Below are positions 24,210-32,433 of a stretch of DNA of 64,000 bases, piece after piece. Where the stretch lies: contig NZ_CP010897.2 in assembly GCF_000934605.2 (NCBI RefSeq), positions 682,001 through 746,000 of the forward strand, given 5' to 3'. The position numbers were made by a program, and so were the translations under genes. Positions within the stretch are counted from its first letter, which is position 1. Every line of letters begins with the position of its first letter. The notes beneath the pieces were generated by a model, which had not been told where the DNA came from, ran no database searches, and saw only the letters and a program-made list of their open reading frames with translations. This DNA is from Pandoraea vervacti. Its GTDB lineage: Bacteria; Pseudomonadota; Gammaproteobacteria; Burkholderiales; Burkholderiaceae.

Positions 24210-25349
24210 ATGAGCCAATCCACGCAAAAGGCGCCGGGGGCGATCCTCGGCAGCATGGGCCGGGAGCGTCGCCTGAACATCGGCGGCATGCCCGCCGCGC
24301 CCACGGTGTTGTGTCTGTGTGCCCTGCTGGGGGCGGCGCTTGCCATCGCCAGCAGCGTCTATACGATCATCGCGTTTCGTGAGGGGCTGCTTGCCAATCA
24401 GCTCGGTGGCTGGTGGGTGCCGGTGGGTACCGGCGTGCTCGGGGTGGCGTCGCTTGTCGTGCTCTGGCCGCTCGCGCGCGCGGTTGCGCGCTACCGGGAC
24501 TTCGGGCGTGCCACATCGCGACACGATGTCGTGGCGGCGCGCGTCGCCAAGTCGGAAGCCGGCGTGCAAAGCTGGATCACGCTGGGCTACACGCTGGCGC
24601 AACTGATCGTCGTGCTCGCGTTGCAGTTCGTCCTGGCGAACGATCTGGCGGTGGCGAAGACATTCTTCCTCGTGCCGCTGATCGTCAAGACGTTCCCGCT
24701 CGTGCTCGAAGCCTTCTGGGTGAACGTGAAGATCTTCCTGATTGCGGAAGTCTTCGTGCTGATCTGGGGACTGATCGTTGCGCTGGCCATGTTCGCCCCG
24801 GGCAACGCCGGCAAGCCGTTGCGCTTCATCGCCACGGCCTATGTCGACATCTTCCGGGCGATGCCTGCCGTGCTGGTGATCTATCTGGTCGGCTTCGGTC
24901 TGCCGCTCACCGGCGTGCCGATCCTGAAGGATCTGTCGCTGACCACCTACGTGGTGATTGCGTTGACGCTGACCGTCGGGGCTTACGTCGCAGAGATCTA
25001 TCGCGCCGGCATTCAGGGCGTGCACTGGTCTCAGGTCGCCGCAGCACGCTCGCTCGGCCTGTCGTACACGCAGACGTTGCGCTTCGTGGTGCTGCCCCAG
25101 GGCATTCGTCAGATCATTCCGCCGCTGCTCAATGCCTTCATCGCGTTACAGAAGGACACGGCGCTCGTGAACGTGGTCGGCGTGATCGACGCCTTCAATC
25201 AGTCGATGGTGATCGCGTCGAACCACTACAACCTGTCGGCGGCAACGACCGTAGCCATTCTGTTCATCATCATCTCGGTTCCGCAGGTGCGTTTCGTGGA
25301 ACGGATGGCAAAACGCGACCGTGCCCGCATGCGTGCGGGTGGCGCCTGA
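24210..25349 (+). CDS. Amino-acid ABC transporter permease, long form
   Basis: A 379-residue inner-membrane permease of the polar amino acid (HAAT) family. The C-terminal half is the canonical domain with the ATPase-contact EAA loop (AAARSLGLSYTQTLRFVVLP). The N-terminal 170 residues add at least three extra hydrophobic segments, as in AapM-like long permeases; most relatives have about 220-250 residues. Only one permease gene is present, so it would act as a homodimer or need a partner elsewhere. Gene spacing of 13 bases on both sides shows an operon. Confidence 0.9.
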   Translation: MSQSTQKAPGAILGSMGRERRLNIGGMPAAPTVLCLCALLGAALAIASSVYTIIAFREGLLANQLGGWWVPVGTGVLGVASLVVLWPLARAVARYRDFGRATSRHDVVAARVAKSEAGVQSWITLGYTLAQLIVVLALQFVLANDLAVAKTFFLVPLIVKTFPLVLEAFWVNVKIFLIAEVFVLIWGLIVALAMFAPGNAGKPLRFIATAYVDIFRAMPAVLVIYLVGFGLPLTGVPILKDLSLTTYVVIALTLTVGAYVAEIYRAGIQGVHWSQVAAARSLGLSYTQTLRFVVLPQGIRQIIPPLLNAFIALQKDTALVNVVGVIDAFNQSMVIASNHYNLSAATTVAILFIIISVPQVRFVERMAKRDRARMRAGGA

Positions 25350-25362
25350 GGAGCGAACGACC

Positions 25363-26106
25363 ATGTCATTCATCGAGATTCGCGACATTGCCAAGTCGTA
25401 CGGCGACGTGTCGGTCATCAACGGTCTGGCGATGACGGTGGAAGCGCATCAGGTGGTTTGCCTCATCGGGCCGTCCGGCTCCGGCAAGTCGACGCTGCTG
25501 CGCTGTATCAACGGCCTGGAGCCGATCGACGCGGGCGAGATTCTCGTGCACGGCGAGCGCATTACCGGCCCGGGCGTGGACGTCAATTCCCTGCGCCGCG
25601 ACATCGGTATCGTGTTCCAGGGCTACAACCTGTTCCCGCACATGACCGTGCTGGAGAACGTCACCCTTGCACCGATCCGCGTGCTCAGGCAGCCCAGGCG
25701 TGAAGCCGAAGCCCGCGCGATGGCGTTGCTCGAACGCTTCGGTCTTGCGCACAAGGCCAACGAGTACCCTGATCGCATGTCGGGCGGACAGCAGCAGCGT
25801 GTGGCCATCGTACGCGCGCTGGCGATGGACCCGATGGTGCTGTTGCTCGACGAAATCACGTCGGCGCTCGATCCCGAATTGGTGTCCGAAGTGCTCAACA
25901 TCGTGCGCGATCTGGCGCACGAAGGCATGACGATGCTGCTCGCCACGCACGAGATGGGATTCGCACGCGAAGTGGCATCGAAGGTTTGCTTCCTGTGTGA
26001 CGGAGCGGTCTGCGAAGAAGGGCCGCCGGAGCAGATCTTCGGCGATCCGCAGCAGGAGCGCACACGCGCGTTCCTGCGCAGCATTCGTCAGGCGAAGCGC
26101 CTTTGA
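25363..26106 (+). CDS. Amino-acid ABC transporter ATP-binding protein
   Basis: A 247-residue ATPase that powers the transporter. Walker A GPSGSGKST is at residues 36-44, the Q-loop is in VFQGYNLFPH, the signature is MSGGQQQR, and Walker B VLLLDE is followed by ITSALDPE and the switch His in LLATHEMGF. It ends the tauD-ABC operon: a terminator follows directly. The sequence is standard for GlnQ/HisP-like proteins. Confidence 0.95.
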   Translation: MSFIEIRDIAKSYGDVSVINGLAMTVEAHQVVCLIGPSGSGKSTLLRCINGLEPIDAGEILVHGERITGPGVDVNSLRRDIGIVFQGYNLFPHMTVLENVTLAPIRVLRQPRREAEARAMALLERFGLAHKANEYPDRMSGGQQQRVAIVRALAMDPMVLLLDEITSALDPELVSEVLNIVRDLAHEGMTMLLATHEMGFAREVASKVCFLCDGAVCEEGPPEQIFGDPQQERTRAFLRSIRQAKRL

Positions 26107-26134
26107 CGCACAACAGCAGGTAACGTTGGAGGCG

Positions 26135-26166
26135 CCCCGAAGATCGGAAGGTCTTCGGGGTTTTCT
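26135..26166 (+). terminator. Rho-independent terminator of the tauD-ABC operon
   Basis: Stem CCCCGAAGA / TCTTCGGGG with an 8-base loop and a TTTTCT tract, 29 bases after the ATPase stop. Confidence 0.85.
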
Positions 26167-26217
26167 CGTTGTCCGCAGGTAAAATCGTGTGCTTTGCATC
26201 GACGGTCTTTACATCAC

Positions 26218-26925
26218 ATGCTCGCGCACGCCTTCACCCCCTACGAGTCGACGATTGCCGCCGTGCTGGACACACTGGGCATGGCGGCACACGCCGACAG
26301 CGACGACGGTTCGCACGACTGGTCGCATCTCATTCGCGTGTGGACGCTGGTCAAGGAGATCGCGGCGCACGAAGCGCGCGAATCGTCTGATGCATCCGAA
26401 TCGTCTGAATCGGCGATCGATCTGGAAATGCTCGCAGTGGCCACGCTGCTGCACGACTGCGTAGCGGTCGAGAAGAACGACCCGCGTCGCTCGCAGGCCT
26501 CGCGCCTGTCGGCCGACAAGGCGCGCGGCATCTTGCAGGCGATGGGCTGGGCGGCCGAACGTATCGACGCCACCGCGCACGTCATCGAGGCCCACAGCTT
26601 TTCGGCGGGCATCGCGCCGAAGTCGCGCGAAGCCGGTATCCTGCGCGACGCCGACCGGCTCGACGCGATTGGCGCCATCGGCATCGCCCGCACGTTCTAT
26701 GTCGCGGGACGCATGGGCTCGCGCCTGTACGATCCGATCGATCCGTTTGCCGGGGATCGGGCGCTGGAAGATCGCCGCTTTGCACTCGATCACTTCGAGG
26801 CAAAGCTCTTTCATCTGGAGGACGGGCTGACGACGAACGCGAGCAAGGCCATCGCGCGGCGACGCGTCGCAACGATGCGCACGTTCGTCGAGATGCTGCG
26901 AGAGGAAATCGGGGCGGCGTCCTGA
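26218..26925 (+). CDS. HD-domain hydrolase (YedJ-like)
   Basis: A 235-residue predicted metal-dependent phosphohydrolase. The metal ligands of an HD domain are visible: His37 in GSHDWSHLIRVW, the HD pair at about residues 79-80 (TLLHDC), and a later Asp (LRDADRLDAIG). ATG 26218 is the likely start. A stretch at about residues 54-66 is rich in Ser/Glu and encoded by short repeats (GAATCGTCTG), which looks like a variable loop insertion. It follows a terminator and is probably transcribed alone. Substrate unknown. Confidence 0.85.
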   Translation: MLAHAFTPYESTIAAVLDTLGMAAHADSDDGSHDWSHLIRVWTLVKEIAAHEARESSDASESSESAIDLEMLAVATLLHDCVAVEKNDPRRSQASRLSADKARGILQAMGWAAERIDATAHVIEAHSFSAGIAPKSREAGILRDADRLDAIGAIGIARTFYVAGRMGSRLYDPIDPFAGDRALEDRRFALDHFEAKLFHLEDGLTTNASKAIARRRVATMRTFVEMLREEIGAAS

Positions 26926-26986
26926 GCACGCCTCGCCGCGCTTTACTCGTTGCTCGTCGATCCAGGCGCCCGCCGCACAATGCCCG

Positions 26987-27463
26987 TCAGCGCGCGGCGA
27001 CGGCGTCGAGCGGCACTTCCAGCCCGACCTTGACGTTGCTCATCGAGACCAGCGTCTTGAAGCGCTTGACGTTGTTGCTCTCGAAGAACAGCGCACGCGT
27101 GAGCGCCGTGTATTGCGCCATGTTCTGCACGACCATGATCACCACGAAGTCGCATTCTCCTGCCACGTAATAGCACTGCTGCACCTGCGGGCACGCCAGA
27201 AAGCTGCGCTTCATCGCGTCGAGCAGGTCGAGGCGCTCATTCTCCACCTCGACTTCCGTAATGATCGTGAGCGGGTAGCCCACCTGTTCCGGGTCGACCA
27301 GCGACACCGTCTTGCGCGTCACCCCTTCGTCCGCCAGTTTCTTCAGTCGCCGGTTCACGGCGGCCGATGACAGATTCACTTGCGCGCCCAGTGCGTGCTG
27401 GGGTGTCGTCGCGTCTTGCTGGATCGCCGCGAGCAGGGCGATGTCGTAGCTGTCGAGGCTCAT
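26987..27463 (-). CDS. Lrp/AsnC-family transcriptional regulator
   Basis: A 158-residue feast/famine regulator. The N-terminal helix-turn-helix (about residues 4-60; LDSYDIALLAAIQQDATTPQ, SSAAVNRRLKKLADEGV) is followed by the RAM/AsnC effector domain (PQVQQCYYVAGECDFVVIMVV). It is divergent from the carbamoylase gene, with a short palindrome between them, so it probably controls the downstream run carbamoylase, ammonia-lyase and M20 hydrolase in response to an amino acid. Confidence 0.92.
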   Translation of the reverse strand: MSLDSYDIALLAAIQQDATTPQHALGAQVNLSSAAVNRRLKKLADEGVTRKTVSLVDPEQVGYPLTIITEVEVENERLDLLDAMKRSFLACPQVQQCYYVAGECDFVVIMVVQNMAQYTALTRALFFESNNVKRFKTLVSMSNVKVGLEVPLDAVAAR

Positions 27464-27521
27464 GGGCGCAATAAAAGTTCGATCGAGACGCCGAAAACGC
27501 GCAAATCGTACGCGCTCTCCG

Positions 27522-27532
27522 GAATATTATTC
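27522..27532. promoter_or_regulatory. Palindrome in the lrp/carbamoylase promoter region
   Basis: GAATATTATTC, an 11-base palindrome in an otherwise GC-rich divergent region, about 110 bases before the carbamoylase. AT-rich palindromes are typical Lrp/AsnC sites. One short copy only, so it is a candidate. Confidence 0.35.
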
Positions 27533-27644
27533 AGGCAGCCAGATGATACTCCGCTAGCGGCGACTTCCCGGATCCTCGCATTGGCGCTTCATCGGCTGCG
27601 TTTGCTGAACGTCTTCCCATTCCGACAAGTACAACGACCGACTC

Positions 27645-28919
27645 ATGTCCGACACGAAAGCCTCCGCCCTCCGTCTGAACGGCCCTGTCATGTTGCAACA
27701 ACTGCGCGAACTCGGCGAGATCGGCGCCGACCCCGTCGCCGGCGGACGCACGCGCGTGGCGCTCACCGACGACGAGAAGGCTGGCCGCGATCGGGTCGTC
27801 GCGTGGATGCGCGAGCTCGATCTCGATGTACAGGTCGATCGCATCGGCAACATCTTCGGCACGCTGCCGGGCGAGAGCGGTGCGCACGACGCCTCCGGAG
27901 CGAAGCCGCGTCCCCTGATGATGGGCTCGCATATCGATACCGTCATCAACGCCGGTGCGCTCGATGGCTGCTACGGCGTGCTCGCCGGTCTGGCCGTTGC
28001 GCGGGCGTTTCGCGAGGCGGGCATCGTACCGTCGCGTCCAATCACGGTCGCGGCATTCACCAATGAGGAAGGCGCGCGCTTTCACCCCGACATGATGGGG
28101 TCGCTGGTGCACGCGGGTGGCTTGTCGGTTGACGAGGCGCTCGATGCGATCGGCACGGATGGCGCTCGTCTGGGCGACGAACTCGTTCGCATTGGTTATG
28201 CCGGCGACATGGAGCCGGGCACCCTCGTGCCGCACGAATATCTCGAACTGCATATCGAACAAGGTCCGGTTCTCGAAGCGGAAGGGCTGGAGATCGGCGT
28301 CGTGGAACGTTTGCAGGGCATCTCGTGGCAACAGATCACGGTGCAGGGCAACGCGAACCATGCGGGCACGACACCCACGCGCCTGCGCCACGATGCCGGT
28401 TACGTTGCCGCCGCCGCCGTGGCCGAACTTCGGCGCATTGCCGTCGAGTCCGGCACGACGCTCACGACCGTAGGCACGATGAAGCTAGAGCCGGGTGTCA
28501 TCAACGTGATTGCGCGCAAGGCGGTATTCACTGTCGACATGCGTGACCCGAACGATGAACGTCTCACGCAAAGCGAAGCCATGCTGAGCGATTTTCTGAC
28601 GAGGATGGCGACACAAGAGGGCGTTCGCATCTCGACCGAGCGGCTCGCGCGTTTCTCGCCGGTTGTCTTCGACGCGGAACTGGCCGATGCCATCGAAGCC
28701 AGCGCAAAGCGCATGGGGCTGTCGTACCGGCGCATGACGTCGGGCGCGGGTCACGACGCGCAGATGATCGCGCGCATCGCGCCTGCGGCCATGATTTTCG
28801 TGCCGAGCCGTGGCGGCATCAGCCATAACCCGCGCGAGCATACCGACGACGATCAGCTTGTGCGCGGCGCCGAAGTGCTGCTCGATGTCGTTGCCCGACG
28901 TCTCGGCGTCGCACATTAA
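27645..28919 (+). CDS. M20-type Zn-dependent amidase/carbamoylase (allantoate/N-carbamoyl-L-amino acid hydrolase family)
   Basis: A 424-residue binuclear zinc amidohydrolase that should remove N-carbamoyl (or ureido) groups. Visible metal and active-site motifs: MMGSHIDTV, TNEEGARF, LELHIEQGPVLE, the dimer-interface NHAGTTPTRLR, GAGHDAQMIA and GGISHNPREHT. Length and motif order match HyuC/AllC relatives. It is the first gene after the divergent Lrp regulator; the ammonia-lyase follows 46 bases later. The substrate is probably an N-carbamoyl or N-acyl amino acid, but which one is unknown. Confidence 0.9.
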   Translation: MSDTKASALRLNGPVMLQQLRELGEIGADPVAGGRTRVALTDDEKAGRDRVVAWMRELDLDVQVDRIGNIFGTLPGESGAHDASGAKPRPLMMGSHIDTVINAGALDGCYGVLAGLAVARAFREAGIVPSRPITVAAFTNEEGARFHPDMMGSLVHAGGLSVDEALDAIGTDGARLGDELVRIGYAGDMEPGTLVPHEYLELHIEQGPVLEAEGLEIGVVERLQGISWQQITVQGNANHAGTTPTRLRHDAGYVAAAAVAELRRIAVESGTTLTTVGTMKLEPGVINVIARKAVFTVDMRDPNDERLTQSEAMLSDFLTRMATQEGVRISTERLARFSPVVFDAELADAIEASAKRMGLSYRRMTSGAGHDAQMIARIAPAAMIFVPSRGGISHNPREHTDDDQLVRGAEVLLDVVARRLGVAH

Positions 28920-28965
28920 TCGCGGGAGCGCTGTTCTCACATCCCGCCATCACGGAGCCCCCCCG

Positions 28966-30198
28966 ATGCTTCACCTCAATGCGCATGCCACGCGTGCGCC
29001 ATACCCGGCCGTTCTTCAGGACATCATGAGCATCGCCCGCGCACAGCAGAGCCGTGAGTGGCTTTCCCATTGGGACGGCCTGACGCCCGGCAGCACACCG
29101 CTGCGTTCGTTGCCCGATCTGGCGGCGTCGCTTGGTGTGCGCAGCGTGCTGGTCAAAGACGAGGCGCAGCGCGCCGCGCTCGGCAGCTTCAAGGCGCTCG
29201 GTGCGCCCATCGCGCTGGTTCGCCTGCTGTTGCGTCGGTTCGAAGGGCAAGGCTTTACGGCCCGGTCGCTGTTCAGGGGCGAGCATCGCGACGCACTGAG
29301 CGAATTTACGGCAATTAGCGCCACGGACGGCAATCACGGCCGCGCGCTGGCCGCAGCGGCGCAAAGCATCGGTTGTCGCTGTGTCATCGTCCTGCATGCG
29401 CATGTTAGCGACGAGCGCGAGCAGGCGATTGCCGCGTACGGCGCGCAGATCGTACGAATCGCGGGCAATTACGACGAGTCCGTCGCCGAAGCGGCGGCGC
29501 TGGCCGCGCGCAACGGCTGGTATGTCGTATCCGATACGTCCTACGAGGGATATGAGGTCATTCCGCGCGACGTCATGCAGGGCTACGGCATCGTGGCGGC
29601 GGAAGTCTGCGAGACGCTGGCGCACGGCGCGGCGCAACAGGATGCCGCGTGTCCGGTCACGCATGTCTTCGTGCAAGGCGGCGTGGGCGGCCTGGCGGCG
29701 GGGGTCGTGAGTTATCTCTGGGAGCGCTGGGGTGCGTGGCGCCCGACGTTCGTGGTCGTGGAGCCGGCGCAGGCCGACTGCCTGTATCAGAGCGCCATGG
29801 CGGGCAAGCCGGCATCGGCGTGCGGATCGGTGGATTCCGTGATGGCGGGGCTGGCTTGCGGTGAAACGTCGCCGCTCGCCTGGCGCTTCCTGCAATCGTC
29901 GGTCGATGCGTTCATGACGGTCACCGATGCGCAGGCCGTGCAGGCAATGAAGCAACTCGCGCGCGGCAGCGACAACGACGTGCCATTCGTCGCGGGCGAA
30001 TCGGGTGTCGCCGGGCTTGCCGGACTGATGCACGCGGCGGCGACACCGGCGATGGCGACGGCGCTGGGCCTCACGCCGGACGCGCGCGTGCTGCTCATCA
30101 GCACCGAGGGCGCGACAGCGCCGGCCGTCTATGCCGCGCTCGTGGGAGAACCGGCATCGTCGGTCATGCAACGCCAGCAGGCGTGGCTCGCTCGCTAA
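28966..30198 (+). CDS. Diaminopropionate ammonia-lyase-like PLP enzyme
   Basis: A 410-residue fold-II PLP enzyme. The PLP lysine is Lys76 in AALGSFKALGAP, a motif characteristic of 2,3-diaminopropionate ammonia-lyases (YgeX type). The phosphate-binding loop is in VQGGVGGLAAGV and the conserved TDGNHGRALA stretch is present. It would convert 2,3-diaminopropionate to pyruvate and ammonia; serine or threonine dehydratase activity is an alternative. ATG 28966 was chosen from the surrounding gap. Co-directional with a carbamoylase upstream and an M20 hydrolase downstream (31 bases). Confidence 0.85.
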   Translation: MLHLNAHATRAPYPAVLQDIMSIARAQQSREWLSHWDGLTPGSTPLRSLPDLAASLGVRSVLVKDEAQRAALGSFKALGAPIALVRLLLRRFEGQGFTARSLFRGEHRDALSEFTAISATDGNHGRALAAAAQSIGCRCVIVLHAHVSDEREQAIAAYGAQIVRIAGNYDESVAEAAALAARNGWYVVSDTSYEGYEVIPRDVMQGYGIVAAEVCETLAHGAAQQDAACPVTHVFVQGGVGGLAAGVVSYLWERWGAWRPTFVVVEPAQADCLYQSAMAGKPASACGSVDSVMAGLACGETSPLAWRFLQSSVDAFMTVTDAQAVQAMKQLARGSDNDVPFVAGESGVAGLAGLMHAAATPAMATALGLTPDARVLLISTEGATAPAVYAALVGEPASSVMQRQQAWLAR

Positions 30199-30229
30199 CG
30201 CAACAATCGATCACGGCAAGGGGGTACGG

Positions 30230-31420
30230 ATGCGTCAGGACATCGCGCAAGAGACTTATTTCGCAAAGGCGCTCACCGGCTGGCGGCATGCCTTTCATCG
30301 TCAGCCGGAGACGGGTTTCGAGGAGGTCTCGACGTCGCACACGGTTGCGACGATTCTCGAAAGCCTCGGTCTGGAAGTGCATCGCCACATTGGCGGCACG
30401 GGCATCGTGGCGAATCTGCGGGTCGGTAATGGTAACGGTCACGGCACCGGCGCGATCGGCATACGCGCCGACATGGATGCGCTGTCGATCGCCGAGCAGG
30501 CGCCGGGGCGCAGCTACGCGTCGCAAGTGCCCGGCAAGATGCACGCATGCGGTCACGATGGCCATATGTCGATGGTGCTGGGCGCGGCGAAATTGCTCGC
30601 CGAGTCGCGCGACTTCAACGGTACCGTGCGCTTCATCTTCCAGCCGGCCGAGGAGCATGGCCGAGGTGCGAAGGCGATGATCGCAGACGGCCTGCTGGAG
30701 CGCTTTCCCATCGATGCGATCTACGGGGTTCACAACATGCCCGGCATACCGACGGGGCGCATTGCCACGCGCGCCGGCGGGATCATGGCGAGCGAGGACA
30801 ATTTCGTTATCCGCATCCGCGGCAAGGGCACGCATGCGGCGCGCCCGCATATGGGCGTGGATCCGCTGGTGATCGGCGCACAGATCGTCGTGGCGCTTCA
30901 GACGGTGCTCTCGCGCAGTGTCGACCCGGCGGACTCGGCGGTGGTGTCATGCACCGAGTTCATCACGGACGGCATTCGCAACGCGATCCCGACGAACGTC
31001 GTGATCAAGGGCGACACACGCAGCTATACCCCGCATGTGCAGCAACTGCTGGAGACGCGCATGCGCGAGATCTGCATGGGCGCCTGCGCCATGCACGGCG
31101 CGCATTGCGAGTTCGAGTACACGCACGAGTTCGCACCGACGATGAACTGGGCGGAGAACACGGCACTGGCCGTGCGTGCCGCCATGGCGGTCGCAGGCGA
31201 GGCGATGGTCGACGCGGACGTCGCGCCGGTGATGGCGTCGGAGGACTTCGGTGTGTTCCTGCAGCACGTGCCGGGCAACTTTGCCTTCATCGGCAACGGC
31301 AGCGGCGATGAGCCGGGTGCGATCCCGCTGCACAACGCCTGCTACGACTTCAACGACGCGATTCTTCCGCTCGGCGCGCGTTACTTCGCACAGATCGTGC
31401 GCGACAGTCTGCCGCGCTGA
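30230..31420 (+). CDS. M20-family amidohydrolase (hippurate hydrolase-like)
   Basis: A 396-residue metallo-amidohydrolase. Motifs: GIRADMDALSI, HACGHDGHMSMVLGAAKLL, FQPAEEHGRGAKAMIADGL, ARPHMGVDP and a C-terminal SEDFGVFLQHVPG. These are the usual metal ligands and cysteine of hippurate/IAA-amino-acid hydrolases, which cleave N-acyl amino acids. ATG 30230 has an AAGGGGGT Shine-Dalgarno. It ends the carbamoylase/ammonia-lyase run and meets the convergent GntR gene 26 bases later. Confidence 0.92.
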   Translation: MRQDIAQETYFAKALTGWRHAFHRQPETGFEEVSTSHTVATILESLGLEVHRHIGGTGIVANLRVGNGNGHGTGAIGIRADMDALSIAEQAPGRSYASQVPGKMHACGHDGHMSMVLGAAKLLAESRDFNGTVRFIFQPAEEHGRGAKAMIADGLLERFPIDAIYGVHNMPGIPTGRIATRAGGIMASEDNFVIRIRGKGTHAARPHMGVDPLVIGAQIVVALQTVLSRSVDPADSAVVSCTEFITDGIRNAIPTNVVIKGDTRSYTPHVQQLLETRMREICMGACAMHGAHCEFEYTHEFAPTMNWAENTALAVRAAMAVAGEAMVDADVAPVMASEDFGVFLQHVPGNFAFIGNGSGDEPGAIPLHNACYDFNDAILPLGARYFAQIVRDSLPR

Positions 31421-31446
31421 ATGCCATGGGTCGATGAGGGCGATGT

Positions 31447-32190
31447 TTAGCGAACGGTCGCGAGCGGCACCGTTCCGGCGTTGATCACGGCGTCGGGCAG
31501 CTCGCGCACCGCTTCAAGCGTCTTGCGGATGTGTGCCGCAAGCAACGACGCTGCCTTGTCGGCGTCGCGTGCAAGACAGGCGTCGAAAATCGCCCGATGC
31601 TCTTCATGCACGTCGCGGGGGACCGGACGATGTGTGATCGACAAGCGCCGATAGCGCTCCGACTGGCGATAGAGAATCGCCAGAAAGTGATGCAGCCAGC
31701 GCGACGGACACGCGCGAATCAGCACCTCGTGAAACGCGCGGTTACGCGTCTCCCATTGGGCAAACCGGCCGCTGTCGCCGGTCTTGTCGTTCGCCGGATC
31801 TCCCAGCCGTTCTTCGGCGAGCGTGAGCAAATGGAAGGCGCTCGTCAGGTCGGCTTCCCACGTATCGTCGCCAAGCGCCACGGACTGACGAAGCGCCTCG
31901 GTCTCCAATTGCACGCGCGTCTCGGTGATGTCGATGAAGTCGGCCAGCGAGATGGGCGTGACGCGAAAGCCGCGATGACCGTGCTGAACCACGAGGGCGT
32001 CCGCCACCAGCAACGCCAGCGCCTCGCGCAACGTTCCCGCGCCCACTTCGTAACGATCTTTCAGATGCTCGACGCGTAGCTTTTCTCCCGGCGCAAGATG
32101 CCCTTCGACGATGTCGCTGCGCAAGCGCAGATAGGCGCTTTGGGCCAATGTGGCGTCGGCGCTCGGAACGGAGGACTGGGGACTGTGCAT
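31447..32190 (-). CDS. GntR-family (FCD) transcriptional regulator
   Basis: A 247-residue regulator with an N-terminal winged helix (about 15-75; LRSDIVEGHLAPGEKLRVEHLKDRYEV, LREALALLVADALV) and a helical FCD ligand-binding domain (IDITETRVQLETEALRQSV, FHEVLIRACPSRWLHHFL). It is divergent from an aldehyde dehydrogenase across a 243-base AT-rich region with a TTCTCGAGAA palindrome, and probably represses that gene. It could also sense a product of the convergent M20 hydrolase. Confidence 0.9.
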   Translation of the reverse strand: MHSPQSSVPSADATLAQSAYLRLRSDIVEGHLAPGEKLRVEHLKDRYEVGAGTLREALALLVADALVVQHGHRGFRVTPISLADFIDITETRVQLETEALRQSVALGDDTWEADLTSAFHLLTLAEERLGDPANDKTGDSGRFAQWETRNRAFHEVLIRACPSRWLHHFLAILYRQSERYRRLSITHRPVPRDVHEEHRAIFDACLARDADKAASLLAAHIRKTLEAVRELPDAVINAGTVPLATVR

Positions 32191-32308
32191 GGATGAGCGG
32201 TGTTACGGCGATTCAGGAGGAAAGTGCCTGTCGGCGCGGCGTGTCGAGATTATACGGAGCTTCCCGAAGATTTTCGCAAAATCGGAAAATAGTCGAGACA
32301 ATAAAAAA

Positions 32309-32318
32309 TTCTCGAGAA
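32309..32318. promoter_or_regulatory. TTCTCGAGAA palindrome between gntR and aldehyde dehydrogenase
   Basis: A 10-base perfect palindrome in the divergent region, 116 bases before the dehydrogenase start. A related half-site (GTCGAGA) lies at 32292-32298. Candidate GntR operator. Confidence 0.35.
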
Positions 32319-32433
32319 AATGTTGACGAGGACCGATCGGCAGACTTATCGTGTGCGTCATGTCGACGTCGCTTCCCCCGCCATGGGGGGCGGTGTCGCC
32401 CGCATCCATCCAAGACACAAGCGAGAGTGAGAC

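Noticed and set aside
26388..26413. GAATCGTCTG repeats in the HD-domain gene
   Set aside because: In-frame short repeats coding a Ser/Glu loop; explained by coding sequence and too short for a separate finding.
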